A stretch of DNA of 64,000 nt from an uncultured Pseudomonadota bacterium (GTDB taxonomy: Bacteria; Bdellovibrionota_B; Oligoflexia; Oligoflexales; CAIYRB01): positions 1 through 64,000 of the forward strand of contig CAIYRB010000043.1 of assembly GCA_903928445.1 (NCBI GenBank), written 5' to 3'. The notes under the pieces are model-generated. The model was not told where the DNA came from. It did no database searches and worked only from the letters and a program-made list of their open reading frames with translations. Both the position numbers and the translations under genes were made by a program. Shown one piece after another: positions 16,980-25,806 of the stretch; positions within the stretch are counted from its first letter, which is position 1; each line of letters starts with the position of its first letter.

Positions 16980-17501
16980 ATGAGCCAACCATACGTCGGC
17001 GAGATACGATTTTTTGCCGGAAATTTTGCCCCCCAGGGCTGGGCTTTTTGCGACGGCCAATTGTTAGCTATTGCAGATAATGAAACATTGTTTAACTTAA
17101 TTGGCACGACCTTTGGCGGCGATGGTCAGTCTACCTTCGCCGTCCCTGATTTTCGCGGCCGCGTGCCTGTGCATGCCGGTAGCGGGGCAGGTCTATCGAC
17201 GGTTGCCTTTGCTGAATCCGGCGGTGCGGAAGCGGTGACGTTGACTGCGGCCAACCTGCCATCACATCGGCACTCTTTGCTCGCTTACAACGGGCCTGGC
17301 AATCAACAGAGCCCGAGCGGTCATGTTTGGGCGCAGGATGGGGCCGGTCAAATTGGTACCTATGTGACCGGCAGCGCCACGCTGCCTATGGCCGGCGCGT
17401 CTGGCCCAAGTGGCGGCTCGCAGCCGCATAATAATATGTCACCTTATGTCTGTATTTCTTTCATTATTTCGTTGTTTGGCATCTTTCCTTCACAAAACTA
17501 A
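16980..17501 (+). CDS. Tail-collar domain protein (MdpB-like), copy 1
   Basis: A 173-residue protein of the phage tail-collar / microcystin-dependent protein family. Family landmarks are VGEIRFFAGNFAPQGWAFCDGQ at the N-terminus, LFNLIGTTFGGDG near 40, FAVPDFRGRVPVH near 55, LPSHRHS near 95, and the C-terminal PHNNMSPYV...IISLFGIFPSQN. There is no signal peptide. First of three tandem paralogues, starting 41 bases after the collagen-like gene. The domain trimerises in phage fibres; in bacteria the role is unclear. Confidence 0.9.
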   Translation: MSQPYVGEIRFFAGNFAPQGWAFCDGQLLAIADNETLFNLIGTTFGGDGQSTFAVPDFRGRVPVHAGSGAGLSTVAFAESGGAEAVTLTAANLPSHRHSLLAYNGPGNQQSPSGHVWAQDGAGQIGTYVTGSATLPMAGASGPSGGSQPHNNMSPYVCISFIISLFGIFPSQN

Positions 17502-17522
17502 ACACGAACCTAGGAATCAACG

Positions 17523-18041
17523 ATGGATCCATTTGTCGCAGAGATAAGAATATTCGCGGGCAATTTCGCGCCCAAAGGCTGGGCTTTTTGTAATGGACAG
17601 ATCATCCCGATTTCGCAAAATACAGCCCTCTTCTCGCTTCTAGGGACCACCTACGGTGGCAACGGCACGAGTAATTTTGCCCTGCCTAATCTGCAAGGAG
17701 CGGCGCCAATGCACCCTGGCCAGGGGCCAGGCCTAAGCCTGCATGAGCTCGGGGAATCAGGTGGCACGGCGACGGAGACCCTGCTCCAAAGCCAGATGCC
17801 GGTGCACAGCCACGGTCTCAGCGCTTCACCGATTCTGGCTAATGTGGCCAGTCCAGCCAATGCCGCCTTTGGCGCCGAGCCGACCGGAGCAGCGCCGCCC
17901 TATTCAAAATCCGTCCCCGATGTGGCCATGGGGGCGGTCGCTGCGTCGGCTGGTGGCGCTCAGCCGCATGATAATATGCCACCGTATTTAACCTTAAATT
18001 TCATCATCGCTTTGCAGGGAATTTACCCGCCGAGAACTTAA
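17523..18041 (+). CDS. Tail-collar domain protein (MdpB-like), copy 2
   Basis: A 172-residue paralogue of copies 1 and 3: IRIFAGNFAPKGWAFCNGQ, LLGTTYGGNG, FALPNLQG, MPVHSHG and a C-terminal PHDNMPPYLTLNFIIALQGIYP. It starts 21 bases after copy 1. The middle region, between the collar core and the His motif, differs most from its sisters, as expected if the three form a hetero-oligomer with different tips. Confidence 0.9.
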   Translation: MDPFVAEIRIFAGNFAPKGWAFCNGQIIPISQNTALFSLLGTTYGGNGTSNFALPNLQGAAPMHPGQGPGLSLHELGESGGTATETLLQSQMPVHSHGLSASPILANVASPANAAFGAEPTGAAPPYSKSVPDVAMGAVAASAGGAQPHDNMPPYLTLNFIIALQGIYPPRT

Positions 18042-18059
18042 CATGCAAAGGAGCCAGCG

Positions 18060-18572
18060 ATGGCCGAACCCTTTTTAGCAGAAATCCGTATGACATCCTT
18101 TGCCTTTGCGCCCAAAGGCTGGGCACTGTGCAATGGTCAATTGCTACCGATCAATCAAAACCAGGCACTGTTTGCTCTCCTTGGCACCACCTACGGCGGC
18201 AATGGCACAACAACCTTTGCGCTGCCAAATTTGACGGGGCGCACTCCCTTCCATATGGGTCAATCACTGACTTTGGGTCAAGCCGCTGGCGAAGAGGCGG
18301 TGGTTTTGACCACGGCGCAGATGCCCGCGCATACCCACACAGTGCCAGCAGTTAGCTCGCGCGGCAGAGAGAATGCGCCGGCGGGGGGCTTGTGGTCGAT
18401 GCCAGCCACAGAGGCACCAGCGATTTACTCCGATAAAGCACCAAATGTCGCCATGGGGGCCAGTGCTGCCTTGGCTGCTGCCGGCCAGAGCGTGGGCCAT
18501 CAAAATCGGCCGCCGTATTTGGCGGTGTATTTTGTCATCGCCCTGCAGGGCATCTTTCCGTCGCAAAATTAA
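18060..18572 (+). CDS. Tail-collar domain protein (MdpB-like), copy 3
   Basis: A 170-residue third paralogue, starting 18 bases after copy 2 behind AAGGAG. It has APKGWALCNGQ, LLGTTYGGNGT, FALPNLTGRTPFH, MPAHTHT and QNRPPYLAVYFVIALQGIFPSQN. Copies 2 and 3 are more like each other at the core than either is to copy 1. No signal peptide. Confidence 0.9.
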   Translation: MAEPFLAEIRMTSFAFAPKGWALCNGQLLPINQNQALFALLGTTYGGNGTTTFALPNLTGRTPFHMGQSLTLGQAAGEEAVVLTTAQMPAHTHTVPAVSSRGRENAPAGGLWSMPATEAPAIYSDKAPNVAMGASAALAAAGQSVGHQNRPPYLAVYFVIALQGIFPSQN

Positions 18573-18586
18573 CAGGAGATAATGTT

Positions 18587-19009
18587 ATGGGATCAAGACG
18601 TGAATTTATGACGACAGCTGCGGCCGTGCTCTCGGGGCTGGGCCTCTTGTCGCAACCTTTGCTCGCCAGTAAAGCGCTAGTTGTTGCAGAAACCGTCGCT
18701 AAACTGCCGAAGAGCACGCCTCGTGTCGAGGCCTTTGCTGCGGCAGCGGGAAGCGAGTTTACGGTCCATGACCCTAGCGGGCAGGTCAGGCTGACCCTGC
18801 ACACGGTTACGGCCGGCGCCCAGGCGGCGGAATTTAACTCCTTTTCGCTGCTGTTTAAGGGGCATCCGGCGCAACACTTGGCGGATGACATCTACCGAGT
18901 CTCGCACCCCCGCCTTGGTGAGCTTGAGGTTTTTCTCAGTCAGATCCATCGTCCCGGCGTCACGCAATCCTATGAGGCCGTGTTCAGCTCGCGCAAGGTT
19001 GCAGTCTAA
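18587..19009 (+). CDS. DUF6916-type protein with twin-arginine-like signal
   Basis: A 140-residue protein starting MGSRREFMTTAAAVLSGLGLL, a twin-arginine-type export signal (Arg-Arg-Glu-Phe-Met). The C-terminal half (FNSFSLLFKG, LADDIYRVSHPRLGELEVFLSQI, YEAVFSSRKV) matches the small DUF6916 domain and aligns with the protein at 19570-19893. It lies 14 bases after collar copy 3. DUF6916 and GNAT genes commonly accompany MdpB-type collar genes, so this appears to be part of one cassette. Function unknown. Confidence 0.75.
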   Translation: MGSRREFMTTAAAVLSGLGLLSQPLLASKALVVAETVAKLPKSTPRVEAFAAAAGSEFTVHDPSGQVRLTLHTVTAGAQAAEFNSFSLLFKGHPAQHLADDIYRVSHPRLGELEVFLSQIHRPGVTQSYEAVFSSRKVAV

Positions 19010-19010
19010 G

Positions 19011-19538
19011 ATGGTGGCTCTAGACCTTCATTGCGATGATTTGTTTGCCCTGTACCGCAGCGCCCTGCCGGAGCTGGATCTGGTCGAGCAGCTTGCCGCC
19101 GATGAGCCCTTTGTGTACCAACTCTTCGGTCAAGATCGCCGGGCGATGCTGCAGCATGCGGCCTTTCGCCCAGAGCTTATGGAAGCTTTGCTTAAGATGC
19201 AGTACGAAAGCCAATGCCACACCTGGCGCCAGACGGCGCCAACAGCTCGCTATGTGGTCGTCAGGAACGCTGGGATTGCTATCGGACGGGTTGTCATCGA
19301 CCAGACACCGGCTGGCATTCATTTAGTCGATATTAGCTTGCTGCCCCTTGCTCGCGGGCGCGGCATCGGCGGCGCCTTGTTGGATGGTTTAGCGGCGGTG
19401 GCCGCGGCGCGCGGCCTGCCGATTCAGGCCCAGGTTGCTGCCGACAACCCAGCCTTAAATCTCTACCTGCGTAAGGGTTTCGTGGTTGAGGATCGGTCGC
19501 AGTTTTACTATAAAATAGCCTTGCATCATCGCGCCTAG
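19011..19538 (+). CDS. GNAT-family N-acetyltransferase
   Basis: A 175-residue acetyltransferase. The acetyl-CoA binding loop is visible as LARGRGIGGALLDGL near residue 110-125 (the R/Q-x-x-G-x-G/A motif), preceded by the beta-4 strand HLVDISLLPL and followed by AQVAADNPALNLYLRKGFV. Start ATG 19011 lies 1 base after the stop of the DUF6916 gene, so translation is coupled. The substrate is unknown; placement between two DUF6916 genes suggests it modifies a component of this cassette. Confidence 0.88.
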   Translation: MVALDLHCDDLFALYRSALPELDLVEQLAADEPFVYQLFGQDRRAMLQHAAFRPELMEALLKMQYESQCHTWRQTAPTARYVVVRNAGIAIGRVVIDQTPAGIHLVDISLLPLARGRGIGGALLDGLAAVAAARGLPIQAQVAADNPALNLYLRKGFVVEDRSQFYYKIALHHRA

Positions 19539-19569
19539 ATTAGGCGGCGCCGGGATGCCTTGTTGCCAA

Positions 19570-19893
19570 ATGACTGAGGCCCTTACCATGCTGCCCAGCT
19601 ACGAAGTCTTAAAGAGCCTGCTGCATCAGGAATTCCTCATGACCGACGAGGCTGGGGCGGGACCTAGACAGCGCTGTCAGCTCGTCGCCATCAGCGACCG
19701 GCGGCTCGCGGCCGCTTTTGAAACTTTTAGCCTGAGCTTTCAAGGGCTGGACTTTGCCGCGCTCACCCAAGGCCTTTATACCTTTGAACACAGCACCATC
19801 GGGGCCTGCCAGCTGTTTGTCACGCCGCGTGAGCTTGGTCGTGACAAGAAGGTGGTTTTCGATGCTGTTTTTAATCGGCATGTCGTACCCTGA
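19570..19893 (+). CDS. DUF6916-type protein, second copy
   Basis: A 107-residue protein (start ATG 19570; ATG 19555 and 19588 are alternatives). FETFSLSFQG, LTQGLYTFEH, CQLFVTPREL and VVFDAVFNRHV align with the C-terminal half of the twin-arginine copy at 18587-19009. It has no export signal. It closes the collagen/collar cassette. The tail CAAAAAACG followed by another A-rich run before 19945 gives no clear terminator. Confidence 0.7.
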   Translation: MTEALTMLPSYEVLKSLLHQEFLMTDEAGAGPRQRCQLVAISDRRLAAAFETFSLSFQGLDFAALTQGLYTFEHSTIGACQLFVTPRELGRDKKVVFDAVFNRHVVP

Positions 19894-19949
19894 GCCTCAA
19901 AAAACGTAGGCGTCGTGCAGCGTTTATGCAGGGTTCAAAAAAACACTCA

Positions 19950-20897
19950 TTAGATGTTCATAGATTGTGACGTTAATACCTTAAGATGCTCCACCACCGA
20001 AGCTCCTAAAGCCTGTGGGTGATAGCCGCCCTCTAAACAACTGACGATACGCCCTTGGCAGGCATGCGCTGCAGCGTCACAAACCAGTTTAGTCATGGCC
20101 CCAAAGTCCTCTGCCTCTAACCCGAGATTGCCGACCGGATCAAGCCGGTGCGCGTCAAATCCAGCGCTGATGATGATTAAGTCGGGCTTTGTGACAGCTA
20201 GCGACCGTTCCAAACCATCCGCGAATAATTGCAGATAAGCCTGTCTGCCTGTGCCGTATTCGACCGGTACATTGATCGTCGCGCCGCGGCCTTTGCCGCT
20301 CCCAACCTCATCCGCGGCACCGGTGCCAGGGTAAAACGGTGGTGCGCGATGGATGCTATAAAACACGACATCTGCGCGTTCATAAAAGACATCCTGCGTC
20401 CCGTTGCCGTGATGCACATCCCAGTCGACGATCAGGATGCGGCCAGCCTGATGGACCCGGCGCGCCTGTTCAGCCGCTAGGGCGACATTGTTGAAGAGGC
20501 AAAAGCCCATGCTTCGACTGGGTGTTGCATGGTGACCCGGGGGTCTGATGAGGCATAGCGCCTCGCGGTGCTTGCCGCTCATGACCGCATCAACCGCGGC
20601 TACAACCGTCCCCGCAGCGGCAAGTGCCACGTCGTAGGATGCCGCTGATACCACTGTATCGGCATCAAGGTGGCCGCCGCCTGCAGCCGCAACGGTCTGG
20701 GCCTTTTGTGCGACGTCGGCGGCGTGGACGTGGAGCAAGTCTTTGGCTGCAAGGACACTCACTGGTCCACTGGTGCAGCGATCCAACAGGCCACTGGCCG
20801 TCAAAGCCGCGTCGATGGCAGCAAGACGTGCTGCGTTTTCGGGGTGACGACCGGTGTCGTGCTGGGTAAATAATGTGTCACGAAAGATGATGGTCAT
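19950..20897 (-). CDS. Histone deacetylase-family amidohydrolase
   Basis: A 315-residue member of the HDAC/AcuC/acetylpolyamine amidohydrolase superfamily, class II-like. The catalytic histidine pair is in RPPGHHA, the zinc-binding residues are in VDWDVHHGNGTQ and in ISAGFDAHRLDP, and the loop LEGGYH carries the conserved Gly-Gly-Tyr. All active-site residues are present, so it should be an active zinc deacetylase acting on acetylated small amines or proteins. It is the last gene of a minus-strand run (S41-like, globin, DUF1993, this gene). The polyamine transporter near 50 kb is a loose hint towards acetylpolyamines. Confidence 0.9.
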   Translation of the reverse strand: MTIIFRDTLFTQHDTGRHPENAARLAAIDAALTASGLLDRCTSGPVSVLAAKDLLHVHAADVAQKAQTVAAAGGGHLDADTVVSAASYDVALAAAGTVVAAVDAVMSGKHREALCLIRPPGHHATPSRSMGFCLFNNVALAAEQARRVHQAGRILIVDWDVHHGNGTQDVFYERADVVFYSIHRAPPFYPGTGAADEVGSGKGRGATINVPVEYGTGRQAYLQLFADGLERSLAVTKPDLIIISAGFDAHRLDPVGNLGLEAEDFGAMTKLVCDAAAHACQGRIVSCLEGGYHPQALGASVVEHLKVLTSQSMNI

Positions 20898-20930
20898 GCT
20901 GCGTAGTACCGTACGAACAGCCCCCTTGCC

Positions 20931-21440
20931 TTAAGGACCTTTGTAGGGCATGTCGCCAAGGTAGTCGCCCTTGCCCACATCCACCCCGTTATGACGCAAC
21001 ACTGCGTAGGCAGTGGTGAGGTGGAAGTAGAAGTTAGGGATAGCATGTTGAACGGCGAACTCTGCGCCAGTGAGGTACTTGCCATTCCAGCGTGGGGTCG
21101 TCACGCGGCGCTCATCAGCACCAGCGAAGTCCTTGGCGCTGAAAGTACGTAAATAGGTGGTTACTTGCTCAATACGTGCCTTTAGCTCGGCGACCGTCTT
21201 CTCCTTGTCGTCGTGGGTTGGCGCCTCCTTGCCGGTCAGGCGAGCGGCGGCAAACTTAGCGGTGTCGCAGGCGATCTGAACCTGGCGCACGAGGTTGAAT
21301 TGGTCTGGAGCCAAACGCGACTGCAGCAACACCTCGGCGTCAAATTTTTTGCCGCCAGCATAGGCCTCGCCCTTATCCAAAATGCGGCTAAGGTTGTTTA
21401 ACATCTTGGTGAACTGGACGACTGTGACATCATAAAGCAT
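20931..21440 (-). CDS. DUF1993 family protein
   Basis: A 169-residue protein of the DUF1993 family, DinB-like four-helix bundle proteins. Visible are YDVTVVQFTKMLNNLSRILDKG at the start, LAPDQFNLVRQVQIACDTAKFAAARLTG, and the ending FYFHLTTAYAVLRHNGVDVGKGDYLG. AGGAGA precedes the ATG. Function unknown; it may bind metal as DinB relatives do. Confidence 0.88.
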   Translation of the reverse strand: MLYDVTVVQFTKMLNNLSRILDKGEAYAGGKKFDAEVLLQSRLAPDQFNLVRQVQIACDTAKFAAARLTGKEAPTHDDKEKTVAELKARIEQVTTYLRTFSAKDFAGADERRVTTPRWNGKYLTGAEFAVQHAIPNFYFHLTTAYAVLRHNGVDVGKGDYLGDMPYKGP

Positions 21441-21515
21441 CGCATTCTCCTGGTGTATTCTGGTTGGTCCGACGGACTCGGCTATCTTCGGCTATCTAGG
21501 GCTTTATGCCAGCTT

Positions 21516-21917
21516 TTATTTCGCAACTGCTGCGCGCGCTGGCATCACCACACTGCGCAGTTGCTCTTCCAGAGACAACCAGCCTTGGCATAGCTCCGCA
21601 TCTAATCCCATTCCCGACAAGACCTCGTACATCAGGACCTGCCGCCTACCGAAATGCGGTGGGCGGAGTTTAAGGTCAAGATGGGCCGCACCGAGAGCTT
21701 TGCCACGGTAAAGCCGAGGGCCGCCAAGCATGCCGGTGGCAAAGGCGATCTGCTGCTCGGTGATGTGCGCAATGTCTTTACCAAAGAAGAAGTGGCCGAT
21801 GATCATGTCGCTAAATGCACGCTGGTAGAACTCGGTGAGGGCGGCGCGGATAAAGTCGGCGCCGATTTGCTCATAGAGCGTCTTCTTGTCAGGGCGCGGC
21901 GTCCCGTCTGCGGTCAT
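21516..21917 (-). CDS. Truncated haemoglobin (2/2 globin, group I-like)
   Basis: A 133-residue globin. YEQIG at the start, FYQRAFSDMIIGHFFFGKDI (B/CD region), FATGMLGGPRLYRG, and the proximal His in AAHLDLKLRPPHF are the family blocks. Group I globins bind O2 or NO and often serve in NO or peroxide protection. Start ATG 21917 overlaps the stop of the upstream S41-like gene (ATGA), so translation is coupled. Confidence 0.85.
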   Translation of the reverse strand: MTADGTPRPDKKTLYEQIGADFIRAALTEFYQRAFSDMIIGHFFFGKDIAHITEQQIAFATGMLGGPRLYRGKALGAAHLDLKLRPPHFGRRQVLMYEVLSGMGLDAELCQGWLSLEEQLRSVVMPARAAVAK

Positions 21918-23098
21918 GGCGCAAGATCCGCCGCCTTACTCAGGGCCACATCGAGCGCTTGATCGTGGCCGGCGGTGAAGATATGCGGTGGATCGCTGGC
22001 AATGTCGGGATTCACGCCGCGCCCCGCCAGCGTCTGACCGCCGATATTGGCCGGTGTGACCAGTAGGTAGCGACTCGGGAGGACCTCAGCTGCTTGGACG
22101 GGGTTCATCTGCCCAGCACTGGCGTGGCCAACGATTACCGCGCGGTGCTGATGTTTAAGCAACCAGGCGAGGTTTTCCCGGCCGCCGCTGGTGCCGTGAT
22201 CGATCAACACAACAAGTGGTTTAGTGTAGGGTGTGACCTGCGCGGCCGGCTGCGCCCCGGGGCCAGTCGGTGGCGACAAGAAGGCTTCGCTGTAGGTCAA
22301 CCCGACTGCGCCGTAGTTGCCGCGAAGGTCCAGTACCATCGCGTCCGACCGCATCTGCGCCTGGGTGGCAAACTGCAGCAGGGCGGTGCGAAATGCTGGG
22401 TTTGAGCTCATCGGCAAGGCCAGATAGGCGATGCGCTTTTGCTTGCTGCTCAGGATCTTTTGGCCGTGGGTCACCTCGCGCAGCAGGCTGGTCTGCAGGC
22501 TGCTGAACTCCGTGGGCACGCTGATCGTCTTCGGTTTGCTCCAGGGCAAGCGCTGATACGTCACCTGTGCCACCGCATCCGGAGCGAGGCTTTGTAGACT
22601 GTCCACCGGGCTAAACGGCTGCCCGTTGACCTGCAGCAGCTCGTCTCCAGCCACTAGTCCAGCAACGGCGGCCGGGCCGTCGGTCATGACTCGGGTGATA
22701 AACCAGTGCTTGCCGTGACGCTCGTACCAAGCGCCGATGTGGCGCAGTGGGGCGCCGTCAAGCTGGCCGCTAAAGGCCGAAAGGTAGGTCCAATAGCGCT
22801 GCTCACCGGCGCTGAGGAGCTCGACGCGACCAACGTCGAGTTTTGCCAGCAGTTGCTCCAGGGCCAATTGCACTTGAGCTTCGCCGGTCTTAGCGCCGTG
22901 CTCGAGCAGCTCCTGGCGCATCTTGCCGGCCTCGGTTGCCCAGGTTCCACCCGCTTTGGCCGACGCGCCGACCTGGGTCTGAACGGTCTGCACGGTAGCA
23001 TCAAAAAGCCCCAGGCCACCGCTGTCTTGGGCGTGGCCAAGCGGCGTCCAGAGGAGGGTTCCCAAGAGCAAGGTCGTGGCGATAGGTCGTGTACGCAT
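21914..23098 (-). CDS. S41-like PDZ protease homologue, catalytic dyad apparently lost
   Basis: A 394-residue exported protein (signal ends GHAQ). It has a PDZ domain at about 115-190 (GPAAVAGLVAGDELLQVNGQ) and a tail-specific protease (S41) fold: MVLDLRGNYG near 258, PLVVLIDHGTSGGRE near 300, a GHASAGQM turn near 330, and GRGVNPDI near 368. In active carboxy-terminal processing proteases the corresponding motifs are GxxSAxE and TxGKG. Here the Ser position is Gly, with a Ser one residue earlier, and the Lys is Gln. It may therefore bind peptides without cleaving them. Two ATGs are adjacent; 23098 gives better spacing from AAGGA. First gene of the minus-strand run. Confidence 0.75.
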   Translation of the reverse strand: MRTRPIATTLLLGTLLWTPLGHAQDSGGLGLFDATVQTVQTQVGASAKAGGTWATEAGKMRQELLEHGAKTGEAQVQLALEQLLAKLDVGRVELLSAGEQRYWTYLSAFSGQLDGAPLRHIGAWYERHGKHWFITRVMTDGPAAVAGLVAGDELLQVNGQPFSPVDSLQSLAPDAVAQVTYQRLPWSKPKTISVPTEFSSLQTSLLREVTHGQKILSSKQKRIAYLALPMSSNPAFRTALLQFATQAQMRSDAMVLDLRGNYGAVGLTYSEAFLSPPTGPGAQPAAQVTPYTKPLVVLIDHGTSGGRENLAWLLKHQHRAVIVGHASAGQMNPVQAAEVLPSRYLLVTPANIGGQTLAGRGVNPDIASDPPHIFTAGHDQALDVALSKAADLAP

Positions 23099-23202
23099 CA
23101 TCGTCCTTTTCTAGCCCATGGTGGGCTCGGGCGCCATTCTAATTGGGCGACTGGCGGAGTTTGTGGTTAAATCAGGCCGACGTCGCTTACCCGAGAGGAC
23201 CG

Positions 23203-23985
23203 ATGCACGACCAGTTCATGATGCAGCAGTGGCGCGAGACAGGGCAGTTGCTCAAGGGGCATGGCCGGACCTTGGTGGCGCTGGTGCTGCTGCTGGTTGG
23301 CCCCCTTCTTTGCCTTGATGCCTTGGCGGTACTGGTCCTTGGTCTTGCACCCGATGATGCCGACAAGGGCATCGGCTTGCTGAACGTGCTGCTGATGCCG
23401 GTGCTCAATGGGTGCATCGTCTGGATCTTGCACCGCGGCTACCAGGGAGAGCGGCCGTCTTTATGGGCTGCGCTGCAGGCAGCGACGACATACTGGTCGC
23501 GGCTGTTTGTCGCCTATGTCGGGGTCAGTTTAATCACGCTGGCCTGGTTGGTCGCAACCGTGCTCCCTGCCTATATCGGTATGGCGATGTTTAAAATCCA
23601 GCAGCCCTACCTGCTGATACCCTTTGGTCTCGTAGGACTGGTGCTGGCTCTGCCGCGCTTTGCCTTCATCGATCCGGTGGTGGTCATCGAGGGCTTGAGC
23701 CCGTTCTACGCTCGCCAGCGCAGCGCGGCCCTGGTCAAGTCGCGGCGCTGGACGGTGCTTGGCTGCGGTGCGGTGGCCTATGCCCTGCCGCTTTGCTTGG
23801 AGCTGGCTGGCGAAGGCTTGCCTGACCTTCTCGGCCTTGACGCGCGCAGCACCGGCCTGGCGCTGAGCTTGTCGGTAGGTCTGGCCTCGGCCTTGCTCTA
23901 TGTGGTGCCGATCGTGTTTTTTTATACCTACTACCGCGCGCTGGCTGTGACGCCTGCCGCAATCGAACCGAAGGAGCAGTTATGA
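23203..23985 (+). CDS. Multi-pass membrane protein
   Basis: A 260-residue integral membrane protein with about six hydrophobic segments (near 20-45, 55-80, 100-130, 140-160, 190-210, 225-248). No named family is recognised; the layout resembles YciC/DUF975-type glycerophosphoryl-diester-like membrane proteins. Start ATG 23203 follows GAGAGGAC. It overlaps fumC by four bases (ATGA), so it is co-transcribed with it, although no functional link is obvious. Confidence 0.7.
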   Translation: MHDQFMMQQWRETGQLLKGHGRTLVALVLLLVGPLLCLDALAVLVLGLAPDDADKGIGLLNVLLMPVLNGCIVWILHRGYQGERPSLWAALQAATTYWSRLFVAYVGVSLITLAWLVATVLPAYIGMAMFKIQQPYLLIPFGLVGLVLALPRFAFIDPVVVIEGLSPFYARQRSAALVKSRRWTVLGCGAVAYALPLCLELAGEGLPDLLGLDARSTGLALSLSVGLASALLYVVPIVFFYTYYRALAVTPAAIEPKEQL

Positions 23986-25370
23986 GCAGCCGTCTTGAGA
24001 GCGATTCCCTGGGCCAGATCGAGGTCGATGCCAGTAAGTACTGGGGTGCCCAGACGCAGCGTTCCTTACAGAATTTCAAAATCGGCGGGCATCGCTTCTC
24101 TCGCGGCATGATCAAGGCCTTTGGTCTGGTAAAAAAGGCGGCGGCGCTGACCAACCAGGAGCTGGGTAAGCTGTCCGCCGCCAAGTGCGAGCTAATCGTC
24201 AAGGCCTGCGACGAGGTTATTGACGGCAAGCTCGACGAGCACTTCCCCTTGGTCGTTTGGCAGACCGGCAGCGGTACGCAAAGCAATATGAACGCCAATG
24301 AGGTCATCTCCAACCGGGCCATCGAGTTGGCTGGCGGCAAGGTCGGCTCGAAGCAGCCGATTCATCCAAACGATGACGTCAATATGTCGCAGTCGTCCAA
24401 TGATGCCTTTCCCACCTTTATGCACGTCGCCGCCGTGAGCGACTTTAAGACACGCCTGTTGCCGGAGCTGGTGGCGCTGCGTTTAGCCCTGCAAAAGAAG
24501 GCCGATGAGTTTAAAGACATCGTCAAGATCGGGCGCACGCATTTGATGGATGCGACGCCGTTGACCTTAGGCCAGGAATTCTCTGGTTACGGCGCGCAGC
24601 TGGAGTTCGCTGAAAAGAAAGTCGGCGAGGCGGTGGATGGTCTTTACGATTTGGCGCTCGGTGGTAGCGCCGTGGGCACGGGCCTTAACACGCATCCGGA
24701 TTACGCTGTGAAAGTCGCGGCCAAGCTAGCGCAACTGACCGGTTATAGTTTTCGCACGGCGCCAAATAAGTTTGCCGCCCTTGCCGCCCATGATGCTGTG
24801 GTCGCCGCGAGCGGAGCTTTGCGGGTATTAGCCGTCGCTTGCATGAAGATCGCCAGCGACATCCGTCTGCTCGGCAGTGGACCGCGCAGTGGTATCGGTG
24901 AACTGATCCTACCGGCAAATGAGCCGGGCAGCTCCATCATGCCCGGAAAGGTGAATCCAACGCAGTGCGAAGCCTTAACCATGGTCGCCTGCCAGGTCAT
25001 GGGTAACGACGTGACGATCGGCGTGGCTGGAAGCAACGGCCACTTTGAACTCAACGTGTTCAAACCGGTGATGATCCACAACCTGCTCGAATCGACGCGG
25101 TTGCTGGCCGACGCGATGAACAGCTTCAACCACAATTGCGTCGTCGGCATCGAAGCCAACCGCGACATGATCAAGCGGCACGTCGATCAATCGTTGATGC
25201 TGGTGACCGCCTTGAATCCGGTCATCGGCTATGACAACGCCGCCAAAGTGGCGAAGAAAGCTTATCAGGAGAACACCACACTGAAGGAAGCTGCGACTAA
25301 ACTCGGCCTCATCAGCGCTGCTGACTTCGACAAATTCGTTCGCCCCGAAGATATGGTCCGCCCGACATAG
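23982..25370 (+). CDS. fumC: Class II fumarate hydratase
   Basis: A 462-residue fumarase of normal length that interconverts fumarate and malate in the TCA cycle, cytosolic. Signatures are [13 protein letters not shown], the [12 protein letters not shown] segment, [17 protein letters not shown], and the superfamily signature [11 protein letters not shown] with the catalytic loop Ser. The C-terminal domain is complete. ATG overlaps the membrane-protein stop. Confidence 0.97.
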   Translation: MSSRLESDSLGQIEVDASKYWGAQTQRSLQNFKIGGHRFSRGMIKAFGLVKKAAALTNQELGKLSAAKCELIVKACDEVIDGKLDEHFPLVVWQTGSGTQSNMNANEVISNRAIELAGGKVGSKQPIHPNDDVNMSQSSNDAFPTFMHVAAVSDFKTRLLPELVALRLALQKKADEFKDIVKIGRTHLMDATPLTLGQEFSGYGAQLEFAEKKVGEAVDGLYDLALGGSAVGTGLNTHPDYAVKVAAKLAQLTGYSFRTAPNKFAALAAHDAVVAASGALRVLAVACMKIASDIRLLGSGPRSGIGELILPANEPGSSIMPGKVNPTQCEALTMVACQVMGNDVTIGVAGSNGHFELNVFKPVMIHNLLESTRLLADAMNSFNHNCVVGIEANRDMIKRHVDQSLMLVTALNPVIGYDNAAKVAKKAYQENTTLKEAATKLGLISAADFDKFVRPEDMVRPT

Positions 25371-25386
25371 TCAAAAACAAACAACA

Positions 25387-25419
25387 GTGGCCCAGGTGTT
25401 GCACAGCGACCTGGGCCAC
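25387..25419 (-). terminator. Rho-independent terminator of rpmG
   Basis: A perfect 11-bp stem GTGGCCCAGGT / ACCTGGGCCAC with an 11-base loop. On the minus strand it is followed by TGTTGTTTGTTTTTG, a U-rich tail, so it ends rpmG transcripts; it may also stop fumC transcription from the other side. Confidence 0.7.
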
Positions 25420-25426
25420 AGTGCAG

Positions 25427-25591
25427 TTACTTGATTTTGGCTTCTTTGAAGATGACGTGCTTTTTCACGACTGGATCGAACTTCTTCAGCTCGAGTTTGT
25501 CGCGGCCTTTTTTGCGGCGCGTCGTATAGAAATAGCCGGTCTCAGCGCTGGAGACGAGACGGATTAGCTCGCGATTCTGCTTCTTTGCCAT
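25427..25591 (-). CDS. rpmG: 50S ribosomal protein L33
   Basis: A 54-residue protein starting [19 protein letters not shown] and containing [21 protein letters not shown], typical of L33. It lacks the CxxC pairs of the zinc-binding type, so it is the zinc-independent form. A strong AGGAG site precedes ATG 25591. It is convergent with fumC. Confidence 0.96.
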   Translation of the reverse strand: MAKKQNRELIRLVSSAETGYFYTTRRKKGRDKLELKKFDPVVKKHVIFKEAKIK

Positions 25592-25806
25592 GGGGCTCTC
25601 CTTGGTCCAATAATCTACGGCTGCCTATCTAACAGGCCAACCGCTTTAAACTCAAGCAAATTCCCTGAGATAGCCGCGAATAACCAAGCTATCCCGTTGA
25701 TATGACCGAGGTAAAAATAATCTTTAAACTTTGCATCCGGACTTGCCGATAAACCGGATAACGAGCGGGGATGTCCCGTTGGTTGCGACAAGTTGGGGAG
25801 CAAATC

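Noticed and set aside
18885-19010. Upstream extension of the GNAT acetyltransferase frame
   Set aside because: It overlaps the DUF6916 gene; ATG 19011 gives a normal GNAT N-terminus and the coupling expected in this run.
23735-24340. 201-codon minus-strand frame over fumC and the membrane-protein gene
   Set aside because: Antisense to two well supported genes; composition typical of a shadow frame.
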